Assembly: GCF_014306105.1 (NCBI RefSeq)
Contig: NZ_JACRVF010000005.1
Span: 372,001-436,000 of the forward strand
Reading direction: 5' to 3'
Source of the DNA: Pontibacter cellulosilyticus
GTDB lineage: Bacteria > Bacteroidota > Bacteroidia > Cytophagales > Hymenobacteraceae
DNA length: 64,000 bases
Shown piece after piece: positions 26,297-34,550 of the stretch (position 1 is its first letter; every line of letters begins with the position of its first letter). The notes beneath the pieces were generated by a model. The model did no database searches, was not told the DNA's origin, and saw nothing but the letters and a program-made list of their open reading frames with translations. A program made the position numbers and the translations under genes.

Positions 26297-28395
26297 TAGC
26301 TCAGTACAATTGTAATTTTAGCGTTTTTTGCAATGTCAGTGCCCGGCTCCAGCGATTGTTGCTTTACTCGCTTACCTGCTCCCTGCACTTTCACATCTAG
26401 GTGCTGATTGCCAAGTATAAACAGGGCATCCCGCAGGGTCATTCCCTTCACATCCGGCACCTTGTTAAGCACCACTGGGTTTGGTTTGAAGTCTAAAGAG
26501 CGCATTCTAGGCTCCACTTTTACCCACTCCTCTTCAGTAAGGTTAGGATGATGGCTTACCCCGATCTTGTTGCAGATATAAGTCAGGTCTTCCAGGCTTC
26601 CTGCCTCTACACCCGGCATACTGTCTTTGTTAGGCACCACCCTGGCGCGAAGCGACTTGTGCATTGCCAGATCACGGGCATAGGCTTTATCAGCCAGTTC
26701 CTTAAATACCGGTGCCGCCACATCACCACCATACACATTCACCCCTTTCGGACTGTCGATGATCACAATGCAGCTATACTTTGGCTTGTCGGCCGGGAAA
26801 TAACCTGCAAACGAAGTTGAATACTCCATTACGTAACGGCCATTCTTCACCTTACGGGCAGTACCTGTTTTACCAGCTACCTTATAGTCTTTGCTCAGGA
26901 TATTTTTGGCAGTACCATTCTCCACAACCCCCTCCAGCATCGAGCGCAGCTTCTTCAGCGTCTCGTCAGAGCATATTTTCTCGTTCAGGACACGCGTTTT
27001 AAATGACTGGATAACCGTATTTGTTTTGCTGATCTCTTTCACGATGATCGGCTGGATCTTAACCCCGTTGTTAGCAACTGCATTGTAGAAAGCCAGCGTT
27101 TGTAAAGGCGAAAGCTTCATCTCATAGCCAATAGCCATGGAAGTTAGCGTGGTGCCGTACCATGTTCTATCCTGTGGGTCTTTCATAAACGGCCTTGCCT
27201 CACCATCCATCTGGAAGCCTAGTGTGCTGTTGAGACCAAACTTATTCAGATAGTCAACATAAGCCTGCGGATTGCTGCTAAAGTGTTGCTCCATCAGCTT
27301 TGCCACACCAATGTTCGATGATTTTTCAAAGATCTCCTGCACCGATAACATGCCGTAACCACCGTTTTTGGCATCGGTCATAATCGTGTTCTTGATCCGG
27401 TAACGGCCATCCCCTGTATCAATCGAATCAGAAAGCTTCACATCCGGCGCATACTCAAACAGGGCCATCATCGAAGCCAGCTTAAAGGTAGATCCCGGCT
27501 CTGTACGTCCCTGGTTACCAACAGCATAATTATAATCCTCTATGTAACCACCCTTGGTTTTACCCAGGTTCGCAATAGCCTTGATCTCTCCGGTTTTTAC
27601 CTCCATCATGATCACACAGCCATACTCAGCATCTGTTCTTTCCAGCGCTTTGTATAGGGCATTCTCAGCTACGTCCTGCAGGTTAATGTCAATGGTAGTT
27701 TTGATATCGTAACCGTGCTGTGGCTTAACTTCTGTTCCGTCGTAAATCGGTTTGTTACCACCGGCGATACGCTCGAAAAGCGCCTCTCCGTCTGTACCGG
27801 CTAAGTGGTTATTAAAACTAAACTCCAGACCAGCACCATTCTTATCTTCGTTTATAAAGCCAATGGTACGCTCGGCTAGCAAGCCAAATGGCTTAAAGCG
27901 CTTCTCAACCTTCTCAAATATTACCCCGCCTTTGTTTTTACCGGCCCTGAAGATCGGCCATTGCGCCATCATCTTCTTATCCTGGTAATTGATTTGGCGG
28001 CTGTTCAGGCGCAGGTATCTTCTGCCGTCGTGGCGGGCATTCTTTATTTTGCGGCGATAGTAATCTTCTGATTTATCTCTGTAGAAACGCGAAAGCAGCA
28101 TAGATAAAGAGTCTATGCCTGCATTGAAAGTCTCCGCATCAGCCACTGTCGGATCGAAGGCAACCCTGTAAAAAGGCAATGAGGTAGCTAGTATACTTCC
28201 GTTGTCGGAGTAGATATTGCCACGTGTGGCAAAAACCGGCTGGTAACGGATACGGCGTTCCTTGGATATCTTCTTCCAGCGATCACCGTCAATAAACTGG
28301 ATACGCACCACCTTGTACACAATGGCGCACGCGCAAAGGCAGAGAATCAAAAAGACAATCCTTACCCTTATAACTATGGACTTCTTAATATTCAT
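26296..28395 (-). CDS. ftsI: Septal class B penicillin-binding protein with PASTA domain
   Basis: Transpeptidase that cross-links septal peptidoglycan, about 699 residues. Visible: an N-terminal membrane helix (IVFLILCLCACAIVYKVV), a PBP dimer domain (~35-200), and the transpeptidase domain with catalytic EPGSTFK, SSN and AGKTGTA. A single PASTA domain closes the protein (VPDVKGMTLRDALFIL...IVLS). A PASTA domain in a Gram-negative FtsI is typical of Bacteroidota. The frame opens 12 bases earlier (28407); Met at 28395 (MNIKKSIV) is the more natural start. It overlaps ftsL by about 11 bases. Confidence 0.94.
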   Translation of the reverse strand: MNIKKSIVIRVRIVFLILCLCACAIVYKVVRIQFIDGDRWKKISKERRIRYQPVFATRGNIYSDNGSILATSLPFYRVAFDPTVADAETFNAGIDSLSMLLSRFYRDKSEDYYRRKIKNARHDGRRYLRLNSRQINYQDKKMMAQWPIFRAGKNKGGVIFEKVEKRFKPFGLLAERTIGFINEDKNGAGLEFSFNNHLAGTDGEALFERIAGGNKPIYDGTEVKPQHGYDIKTTIDINLQDVAENALYKALERTDAEYGCVIMMEVKTGEIKAIANLGKTKGGYIEDYNYAVGNQGRTEPGSTFKLASMMALFEYAPDVKLSDSIDTGDGRYRIKNTIMTDAKNGGYGMLSVQEIFEKSSNIGVAKLMEQHFSSNPQAYVDYLNKFGLNSTLGFQMDGEARPFMKDPQDRTWYGTTLTSMAIGYEMKLSPLQTLAFYNAVANNGVKIQPIIVKEISKTNTVIQSFKTRVLNEKICSDETLKKLRSMLEGVVENGTAKNILSKDYKVAGKTGTARKVKNGRYVMEYSTSFAGYFPADKPKYSCIVIIDSPKGVNVYGGDVAAPVFKELADKAYARDLAMHKSLRARVVPNKDSMPGVEAGSLEDLTYICNKIGVSHHPNLTEEEWVKVEPRMRSLDFKPNPVVLNKVPDVKGMTLRDALFILGNQHLDVKVQGAGKRVKQQSLEPGTDIAKNAKITIVLS

Positions 28396-28822
28396 CGGCA
28401 GGCACAATCACTTGATAGGGTGGCGATGAACTTTCAATAAGACCTAGCGGCTCTACGTTGCGTGCAACCTCAGACTGCTTGCTGGCCTCCATATAATCAG
28501 ACTTAAGCGTAGTATAATCTGCGCGCAGGTCTTCTGTTTCTACTTTAACTTTATCGATTTTGCGGATTGTTTTCTCCGCGAAATGCGTGTTGCCAATGTA
28601 GAAAAGGGTAATTAAAGTAGTATAAAGAATGTAGGGAAGGTACTTAAGCGGAACTCCTTCTTCAAACAAAGCATCTACGTTGGTATACTTGTCGAGAAGG
28701 GTAAAAATACTGAAACTCTTACGTTTGCCCTTGGGCTTTTTAGGCTGCTCCACCTCTGGCCTCACGCGCGCCGAGTTTGTCTTCGGCGGGTTAGTTTGTT
28801 TGATCAGAACATTTGAAGCCAT
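28385..28822 (-). CDS. ftsL: FtsL-like division protein
   Basis: A 145-residue bitopic protein between rsmH and ftsI: a basic, proline/lysine-rich cytoplasmic N-terminus (~1-50), one membrane helix (YLPYILYTTLITLFYIG, ~61-77) and a short periplasmic coiled-coil-like segment (IDKVKVETEDLRADYTTLKSDYMEAS). Sequence conservation is low, as for all FtsL, so size, topology and position carry the call. Its product should form the FtsQLB bridge to FtsW/FtsI. Confidence 0.83.
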   Translation of the reverse strand: MASNVLIKQTNPPKTNSARVRPEVEQPKKPKGKRKSFSIFTLLDKYTNVDALFEEGVPLKYLPYILYTTLITLFYIGNTHFAEKTIRKIDKVKVETEDLRADYTTLKSDYMEASKQSEVARNVEPLGLIESSSPPYQVIVPADEY

Positions 28823-28875
28823 AGTTACTGTAATAATTTGGAGCTATTTAATAGCCTGTTTATTTAATCATCTTG

Positions 28876-29778
28876 TTATCTTTTCTCTGCTATTCTGAGT
28901 TTTGCGCTTCTGGAGCGGCTGTTTTCGAGCAGTTCCTGCTCTGATGGTACAATCGGTTTTCTATTAACAGCGTCTAGCGGCTTTTTCTCATTTCCAAACA
29001 GATCCTTTTCCACCTCACCGAAGAACTTGCCTTTTGCTATAAAGTTCTTTACCAGCCTGTCTTCCAATGAGTGGTACGAAATCACCACCAGTCTGCCTCC
29101 AGGCTTCAGCACCTCAGCCGCCTGCTCCAGCATCTCTTCCAGCGCCTTCATCTCATCATTCACCTCTATCCGAAGCGCCTGAAACACCTGCGCCAGGTAC
29201 TTATTCTCTTTTCCCTTCGGTGTGCAGGAGCTAATGGCCTGCTTAAACTCCCCGATTGTATCAAAAGGCTTTCTGGCTCTTTTCTCCACAATGGTACGGG
29301 CAAGCGTTCTGGCGTTTTTCACTTCTCCGTAAATACCGAAGATGCGGTGCAACTGCTCTTCTGAATAAGTCTCCAACACTTCTTTAGCCGTTGTACCAGC
29401 CTCCGCGTTCATGCGCATATCCAAGGGCCCTTCGAACCTGGTAGAAAAACCTCGCTCCGGCACGTTGAACTGGTGCGATGAAACACCCAGGTCTGCCAGT
29501 ATCCCATCCACCTGCTTTACCCCGTAAAGCCTCAGGTACTTTTTAAGATCCCTGAAGTTGGCTCTAACAAACTGGAAAGCCGGGCTATCAATCTTCTTCG
29601 ACTGTTCTTCGGCATCGCGGTCCTGGTCAAAACTGTAAAGCTTACCGCTTGCAAGCTTGCTCACAATTAGCGCAGAGTGCCCACCACCGCCAAACGTTAC
29701 ATCCACATAAACACCCTCCGGCTTAATGGCCAGGGCATCCACGGACTCATGAAACAATACAGGACGATGATACTCCAT
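28876..29778 (-). CDS. rsmH: 16S rRNA (cytosine1402-N4)-methyltransferase
   Basis: SAM-dependent methyltransferase (MraW) of 300 residues that modifies C1402 of 16S rRNA. The start MEYHRPVLFHESVDAL, the SAM motif DVTFGGGGHSALI (~26-38), LADLGVSSHQFN and VISYHSLEDRLVKNF are diagnostic. It overlaps mraZ by one base and precedes ftsL by 53 bases, the standard mra order. Confidence 0.96.
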   Translation of the reverse strand: MEYHRPVLFHESVDALAIKPEGVYVDVTFGGGGHSALIVSKLASGKLYSFDQDRDAEEQSKKIDSPAFQFVRANFRDLKKYLRLYGVKQVDGILADLGVSSHQFNVPERGFSTRFEGPLDMRMNAEAGTTAKEVLETYSEEQLHRIFGIYGEVKNARTLARTIVEKRARKPFDTIGEFKQAISSCTPKGKENKYLAQVFQALRIEVNDEMKALEEMLEQAAEVLKPGGRLVVISYHSLEDRLVKNFIAKGKFFGEVEKDLFGNEKKPLDAVNRKPIVPSEQELLENSRSRSAKLRIAEKR

Positions 29779-30251
29779 TAGATCAAAGGCTCTTCTGCCG
29801 GTTTATCACCCAAAAACTTCTGCGCCAGCTGCGAGAAATTCTGCTGGTCTTTAATCAAGAACTCCTCATACTTATCCGGGTTCCAGATCTCTACACGGTT
29901 GCCAAGACCTACTACTACTGCTTCTTTCTCCAGCTCGGCAAAACGCGCCATTGTTTTTGGCACAATAAAACGGCCTGCACCATCCAGCTCTATCTCCGTG
30001 TTGCCACGGAAGAAATTGCGCTGAAAGTGGCGATACTCTTCGTTAAACTCATTTAAGCCTGCTACTTTGTCGTAAATCACCTTCCACTCTGCCTTTGGGT
30101 AAAGCACCAGGCAAGGCTCAAATCCTCTCATAAGCACCACATGATTGCCAGACGCCTCAGGCAGGTTAGATTTTATCTTTGCAGGTAAAACCAACCTTCC
30201 CTTTGGGTCAATCTTGCACTCATATTCGCCAGAGAGGAAGTTCATAGACAA
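29778..30251 (-). CDS. mraZ: Transcriptional regulator MraZ
   Basis: DNA-binding protein of 157 residues built from two AbrB-like MraZ repeats, each with the DxxGR signature (DPKGRLVLP ~16-24 and DGAGRFIVP ~89-97). Family knowledge: MraZ forms ring-shaped oligomers and binds short GTGG-type direct repeats before its own dcw operon, as repressor in E. coli and as activator in Mycoplasma. Exactly such repeats precede it here (30312-30341), pointing to autoregulation. It is the first gene of the 13-gene cluster. Confidence 0.95.
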   Translation of the reverse strand: MSMNFLSGEYECKIDPKGRLVLPAKIKSNLPEASGNHVVLMRGFEPCLVLYPKAEWKVIYDKVAGLNEFNEEYRHFQRNFFRGNTEIELDGAGRFIVPKTMARFAELEKEAVVVGLGNRVEIWNPDKYEEFLIKDQQNFSQLAQKFLGDKPAEEPLI

Positions 30252-30284
30252 TAACAGTTTAGTCCGTGTGGTTCTCGGACATTA

Positions 30285-30315
30285 CAAATGTAGCGATTCA
30301 ACAAAATACCACAAC
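30285..30315 (-). promoter_or_regulatory. mraZ/dcw operon promoter
   Basis: On the minus strand GTTG (complement of 30312-30315) is followed after 19 bases by TACATTTG (complement of 30285-30292), a full TAnnTTTG -7 element. Transcription would start near 30280, giving a leader of about 29 bases. The -33 element lies inside the promoter-proximal MraZ repeat. Confidence 0.75.
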
Positions 30316-30341
30316 CACAATCTACCACTTTTTACCACTTT
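30312..30341 (-). promoter_or_regulatory. MraZ-box array upstream of mraZ (three 10-bp repeats)
   Basis: Read on the minus strand, three abutting decamers occur: AAAGTGGTAA (30332-30341), AAAGTGGTAG (30322-30331) and ATTGTGGTTG (30312-30321). This matches the 10-bp-phased AAAGTGKN3 MraZ box described for mollicutes and the GTGG core common to MraZ sites. The last repeat overlaps the -33 element, so a bound MraZ would touch RNA polymerase. Confidence 0.75.
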
Positions 30342-30387
30342 GTGGATAAATTATGGTAATCCACACCACTTATCCACATTATCCACA
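30341..30387. promoter_or_regulatory. DnaA-box cluster
   Basis: Three perfect TTATCCACA boxes: one inverted (30341-30349) and two directly adjacent on the plus strand (30370-30378, 30379-30387), plus a one-mismatch box TAATCCACA (30357-30365). About 0.5 perfect 9-mers would be expected by chance in the whole window. They sit between the MraZ array and an AT-rich stretch (about 30388-30520). This could be DnaA control of the dcw operon or part of an origin; the window alone does not decide. Confidence 0.65.
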
Positions 30388-30538
30388 TTAAAAACGCTAT
30401 ATATTGGGTATAAGTTTTTTTGTACTGTGTCTTCTTTTTAGCTAAAATACGAGACAACAAAAGCATAAACTATTAATCATCAAACACTTAACTCTAAATA
30501 CATAGCAAAAACACTATTCTCCACAGGTTTCCACACAA
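30388..30538. other. AT-rich non-coding stretch of the divergent control region
   Basis: About 150 bases without an open gene between the DnaA boxes and the second MraZ array. It is strongly AT-rich and includes a run of seven T (30415-30421) and two partial CCACA motifs near its right end (30521-30536). No promoter or hairpin stands out. It could act as a DNA-unwinding element if the region is an origin. Confidence 0.45.
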
Positions 30539-30598
30539 GAAGTGGGGCAAAGTGGCAGAAGCAAACCATACTTTAGGGAAAGTGGTGGAAAGTGGTAA
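30539..30598 (+). promoter_or_regulatory. Second MraZ-box-like array, facing the metal operon
   Basis: GAAGTGGGGC (30539), AAAGTGGCAG (30549), AAAGTGGTGG (30579) and AAAGTGGTAA (30589) all start on one 10-base register, with two non-matching decamers between the pairs. They lie directly upstream of the -7 element at 30608-30615, in the orientation that would place MraZ next to RNA polymerase at the divergent promoter. Confidence 0.65.
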
Positions 30599-30607
30599 AG
30601 AGTTCCG

Positions 30608-30615
30608 TATATTTG
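30608..30615 (+). promoter_or_regulatory. -7 element of the metal operon, leaderless start
   Basis: TATATTTG is a full TAnnTTTG match. No convincing -33 TTTG lies 19-21 bases upstream; that position is occupied by the AAAGTGG repeats, which suggests dependence on a bound regulator. The GTG start codon of the next gene begins four bases downstream, so the mRNA is probably leaderless. Confidence 0.55.
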
Positions 30616-30619
30616 CAGT

Positions 30620-31024
30620 GTGAAAAATATACTTCGCCATAGCGTTCTATCCCTGCTGATATTAAGCATATTGCTTGGATCAGTTGGCGTGGCTTTTAGT
30701 GAGCAGTTCTGCTTAATGGCCGGAGTGCGCGCCTCAGAGTTGAATGAAGTAGCCGACGAATGCTGTGAACAGGAAAAAACTGCCAATAAAGAAGCAGATG
30801 ACTGCTGCGACGAAGCAGTGCAGTACGAAAAGCTGGAACCCGTATCATCACAGAAAGCCTTTAACCTGCAGCTGCCGGTATACTTTCCAAATCAACTGAA
30901 GCCTTTTCTTACGAAGCAAGCCGCCTCTCAGGCCGCCGAGCAGTTGGTTTATACTTACACCGACAGCTCTCCGCCTTTATACGGCCGCAAACTGCTGCAC
31001 AAACTGCACATCCTAATAGTCTAG
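30620..31024 (+). CDS. HYC_CC_PP-family secreted small protein
   Basis: A 134-residue protein with a hydrophobic signal segment (VLSLLILSILLGSVGVAFS), an FCLMAG motif just after it, two CC pairs (DECCEQ ~47-50, DDCCDE ~61-64) and a C-terminal PP motif (SSPPLYGRKLLHKLHILIV). That order is the Bacteroidota HYC_CC_PP pattern. Such proteins commonly precede TonB receptors and HMA-domain proteins, as here; paired cysteines suggest metal or redox chemistry, but no function is established. The start is GTG, directly behind the promoter. Confidence 0.72.
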   Translation: MKNILRHSVLSLLILSILLGSVGVAFSEQFCLMAGVRASELNEVADECCEQEKTANKEADDCCDEAVQYEKLEPVSSQKAFNLQLPVYFPNQLKPFLTKQAASQAAEQLVYTYTDSSPPLYGRKLLHKLHILIV

Positions 31025-31109
31025 ACCGACCAAAATACAAGAACAGCGCCTGCTAACAGTGCGCCCAATACCTATTGTATTTTGATTACTATTTTAGATT
31101 ATTAAACAC

Positions 31110-33329
31110 ATGGACGTGATTCCTGTAAAACTCAAAGGCTCCTTTAGGGCTATACTTATACTTTACTTTTTAACCATACTTCCGGCTACTGCACAGCAGC
31201 TAACCGGCAGAGTGGTAGACCAAACCAACACCAACCTTCCCCTTATCGGCGCCAACGTAGTATGGAAAGGCACTGCAAAAGGCACCTCAACAGACGTGCT
31301 TGGGAATTTTGCACTTTCTACTGCAGATGCGCTTACACCCGAGATCATTGTCAGCTACATAGGGTATAAACCCGATACAGTTAATGTAAGCGGCAAGAGT
31401 AATGTTGTCATACAGCTAACGCCCACCAGCAAGTTGCAGGAAGTGGTGGTTGAGGGACAGCAGGCACGCTATTCCTCCCTTACCCCAACTAACTCACAGG
31501 TTATCACCACCCGTGACCTGGAGAAATCAGCGTGCTGCAACCTGGCTGAGAGTTTTGAAACAAATGCCTCTGTGGAGGTATCTACCACGGACGCTGTTTC
31601 AGGTGCAAAGCAGATACAGATGCTTGGCTTGGATGGATCTTATACGTTGCTAACAACCGACAATATCCCTGCCCTGCGGGGTCTAGCAACGCCTTACCGG
31701 CTAAATTACCTCTCCGGCACTTTTATCGAGTCAATTGACATTATTAAAGGCACTGGCTCTGTACTAAATGGCTATGAGTCTATTTCGGGACAGGTAAACG
31801 TGATGCTGAAAGACCCTGAAAAGGCGGAGCGTTTATACTTTAACTTATATGGCAACAGCCTGGCAAAGTTTGATGCCAACCTAAACCTGGCTACATCGGT
31901 GGGTAAAAAGTGGAATACCATACTAATGCTGCACACCAACCACCTAGGCAACCGCGTAGACCGCAACAACGATGGTTTTATGGACCTGCCGCTGGGCACA
32001 CAATATAATGTTTTTAACAAGTGGAAATATAGCCACAATGATGTGGTGTCTGAGTTCGGCATAAATGCCTTGCGTGAGACAAGAGTTGGCGGCCAGATGG
32101 AATACAACGAAAAAGTCCCCCAGAGCGAGCAGCCATACTACGGCACTAACTCGGAGACAGAGAGAGCAATGGCTTATAACAAGTCCTCTTATACTTTCCC
32201 GGGTAAACCCTATCAAAGTATAGGCCTTATCACCTCCTTAGCACATCACAAATTCGACTCCAGCTATGGCCTGCGCGATTATGACGGCGAACAGAACAGT
32301 GGCTCCGCCAGGTTAATATTCCAGTCTATACTTGGGCACACCGGCCACACGTACAAAGCCGGCCTGAGCTATAACTACGACAACTATTCCGAAACATTCT
32401 CTGACAGCACATTTGGCCGCACCGAGCATGTACCGGGCGCTTTTGTGGAGTACATCTACAACAACACAAAGAATTTGACGCTTGTAGCAGGCTCCAGAGT
32501 GGATTTTCACAACCTTTACGGCACGGTTTTCACGCCAAGACTGAATGTAAAATTTGATGCCACACCAAATACGATCTTTAGAGTGGCAGCCGGTAAAGGA
32601 TTCAGAGTGGCCAACCCTATCGCAGAGAACTCAGCTATACTTGTAAGCTCACGTACTATCAAAGCAACCGAAGAACTGAAGCCTGAGCAGGCCTGGAATT
32701 TAGGTGGTTCGTTTACCCATTATTTTGAGCTGGACGGCAGACCTGGCACGTTTGTGACAGACTACTACTATACTACCTTTACCAACCAGGTTGTATTAGA
32801 TATGTACACCAATCCATCGCAGGCGCTGTTTTACAACCTCGATGGCCGTTCTTTCTCAAAAAGCTTTCAGACGGAGATACAGTATGAGGTATTAAAGGGA
32901 CTGGATATTAAAGCAGCTTATAAGTTCTTTGATGTGAAGACAACCTACAACGGCCAGCTGATTCAGAAACCAATGATCCCGCAGCACCGCTTCTTCGTAA
33001 ACCTGGGCTTTGCCACGCCATTTGACAAGTGGAGAGCCGACCTGACCGGGCAGTATTTTGGCATGATGCCCCTTGCCTCTATTGAGCAGGCCAGCACGGC
33101 AAACGACATGAGAGAGTCAGACAGATTTTATACTTTTAATGCACAGGTAAGCCGCGCCTTTAAGCGCTGGGAAGTATACGTAGGCGGAGAAAATTTACTG
33201 AACTACAAACAACCTAACCCTGTTATCGGGGCAGACCAACCTTTTGGCCCAAACTTTGATGCTAGCATGGTTTGGGGTCCGATTACAGGTCGTGTGCTAT
33301 ATGCAGGGCTTCGCTTTACACTTGATTAA
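31110..33329 (+). CDS. TonB-dependent receptor of a putative metal uptake operon
   Basis: Outer-membrane transporter of 739 residues: signal segment (ILILYFLTILPATAQQ), carboxypeptidase-regulatory-like domain (~30-110), plug with an unusual paired cysteine (LEKSACCNLAESF ~137-149) and beta-barrel ending GLRFTLD. It sits between the HYC_CC_PP gene and a secreted HMA protein with a short gap on each side (85 and 24 bases), so heavy-metal (possibly copper) handling is inferred. The paired cysteine is placed where a receptor could touch a cysteine-rich partner. Confidence 0.85.
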   Translation: MDVIPVKLKGSFRAILILYFLTILPATAQQLTGRVVDQTNTNLPLIGANVVWKGTAKGTSTDVLGNFALSTADALTPEIIVSYIGYKPDTVNVSGKSNVVIQLTPTSKLQEVVVEGQQARYSSLTPTNSQVITTRDLEKSACCNLAESFETNASVEVSTTDAVSGAKQIQMLGLDGSYTLLTTDNIPALRGLATPYRLNYLSGTFIESIDIIKGTGSVLNGYESISGQVNVMLKDPEKAERLYFNLYGNSLAKFDANLNLATSVGKKWNTILMLHTNHLGNRVDRNNDGFMDLPLGTQYNVFNKWKYSHNDVVSEFGINALRETRVGGQMEYNEKVPQSEQPYYGTNSETERAMAYNKSSYTFPGKPYQSIGLITSLAHHKFDSSYGLRDYDGEQNSGSARLIFQSILGHTGHTYKAGLSYNYDNYSETFSDSTFGRTEHVPGAFVEYIYNNTKNLTLVAGSRVDFHNLYGTVFTPRLNVKFDATPNTIFRVAAGKGFRVANPIAENSAILVSSRTIKATEELKPEQAWNLGGSFTHYFELDGRPGTFVTDYYYTTFTNQVVLDMYTNPSQALFYNLDGRSFSKSFQTEIQYEVLKGLDIKAAYKFFDVKTTYNGQLIQKPMIPQHRFFVNLGFATPFDKWRADLTGQYFGMMPLASIEQASTANDMRESDRFYTFNAQVSRAFKRWEVYVGGENLLNYKQPNPVIGADQPFGPNFDASMVWGPITGRVLYAGLRFTLD

Positions 33330-33353
33330 CTCATAACCTAAAACTAATAATAC

Positions 33354-33704
33354 ATGAAAGTTCTAAAATCACTTTTAGTCGTTCTAACACTTGCACTGAT
33401 GAGTTTTGGAGCAAACGCACAAACTCAGAACAAAAACGAGCAGACGGTAAAGATTAAGACATCTGCAGTTTGCGATATGTGCAAGACAACACTGGAAAAA
33501 GCAATGGCTTACGAGAAAGGCGTAAAAGCGTCGTCGCTGGATGTGGATTCTAAGGTTCTGACTGTTGTGTTTGATAGCCGCAAAACCAATGTTGACAACC
33601 TACGCAAAGCTGTAAACGAAACAGGTTACGATGCCGACGACAAACCAGCATCTGAGCGTGCCTACAAAAGATTAGACGATTGCTGTAAAAAAGGAGCACA
33701 TTAA
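33354..33704 (+). CDS. Secreted heavy-metal-associated (HMA) domain protein
   Basis: A 116-residue periplasmic protein: signal peptide (LLVVLTLALMSFGANAQ) followed by a MerP/Atx1-like ferredoxin fold with the metal site CDMC (~41-44) and the usual end GYDADD. The tail DDCCKKGAH adds a second cysteine/histidine cluster not found in the basic HMA fold. It probably carries a soft metal ion across the periplasm for the adjacent TonB receptor; which metal is not visible. A very strong hairpin ends the operon. Confidence 0.85.
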   Translation: MKVLKSLLVVLTLALMSFGANAQTQNKNEQTVKIKTSAVCDMCKTTLEKAMAYEKGVKASSLDVDSKVLTVVFDSRKTNVDNLRKAVNETGYDADDKPASERAYKRLDDCCKKGAH

Positions 33705-33716
33705 TCTCCTGCAGCA

Positions 33717-33770
33717 CCATATAAAACATAAAAGGGAGCTTGGTCGAGCTCCCTTTTATGTTTTATATGG
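33717..33770. terminator. Perfect 24-bp bidirectional terminator after the metal operon
   Basis: The arms 33717-33740 and 33747-33770 are perfectly complementary with the six-base loop TGGTCG. The core is AAAGGGAGCT/AGCTCCCTTT, with an AT-rich foot on both sides that provides the T tail in each direction. Confidence 0.92.
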
Positions 33771-33777
33771 TATTATC

Positions 33778-34341
33778 TTAAAATTTAAAACCAAGATGCA
33801 GGCCAATAGAGAAAACAGGCGTGCCACTTGTGTAGTAAAAATATCCTACCCTGCCCCCGGCAACGCCGTTGCGCAGAATATTAAAGTCATTCTCGATAAA
33901 GCCGTTATAGCCCACGTCAGACTTTTTGATGTGCTTTACCGAGCCGTCAGCGGTACCGTCCTCGGCATTTGAGTTGATCTCGGCACGATGTCTTGCTCCA
34001 ACCCCTCCACCAATTCTAAAAGCCACAGATTCGTTGTTCAGCAAATCAAAGCTAGCCTCCAGGTTAGCCATGTAAAAGGTATTCTTAATAGAGTAAATTT
34101 GTTTGATGTCGTCGTACCGGGAGCCGTTTGCCAGTCCTATATTCAGGCCTAACGCAAATCGATCGCTTAGATGGTGGCTGTACCTGTTGTTGAACATAAG
34201 CCCTTGGCTATCATACTCTGACAACCAAATATAGCTTACCCCTGCCTTAAGCATATTCGGATCTTTACCCGCATGGGCAGAAGAAACAGAAAGCAGCAAG
34301 GCAATAGGGATTATATAAAAATAACGTAAGGATAATTTCAT
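33778..34341 (-). CDS. Outer-membrane beta-barrel protein of unknown function
   Basis: A 187-residue exported protein with a signal peptide (IIPIALLLSVSSAHA) and alternating short strands ending FSIGLHLGFKF, with a C-terminal aromatic residue as in outer-membrane barrels. The size fits a small 8-strand barrel. No specific family is recognised. It is transcribed towards the metal operon terminator and away from the carotenoid cluster, separated from crtW by 209 bases. Confidence 0.6.
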   Translation of the reverse strand: MKLSLRYFYIIPIALLLSVSSAHAGKDPNMLKAGVSYIWLSEYDSQGLMFNNRYSHHLSDRFALGLNIGLANGSRYDDIKQIYSIKNTFYMANLEASFDLLNNESVAFRIGGGVGARHRAEINSNAEDGTADGSVKHIKKSDVGYNGFIENDFNILRNGVAGGRVGYFYYTSGTPVFSIGLHLGFKF

Positions 34342-34550
34342 AAACAGTTAAAAAGGGTGAAGTGGTGAATCTAAGGTCGCGTGTTTTACAGGTAAACTGT
34401 ACTGAGTATTTAGCTGTATCATACTTTCGTTGCCTGCAAATGTTTCAAAATCAACAACAAAAAATTCAAACCACACCTCAATAAACTGATAATCAATATA
34501 TTTAAATAAATGCATTCTATTAACGAAATAGAATTATCGCAATATATCAA

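Noticed and set aside
30539..30598. CRISPR-like or tandem repeat array
   Set aside because: The units are 10 bp with only a 7-base core and no spacers; the promoter position and mraZ neighbour fit a regulator-binding array.
30285..30619. Calling this intergenic region the chromosomal origin
   Set aside because: DnaA boxes and an AT-rich stretch are present, but there is no dnaA, dnaN or other origin-linked gene, and skew cannot be measured in a single window, so it is reported only as a DnaA-box cluster.
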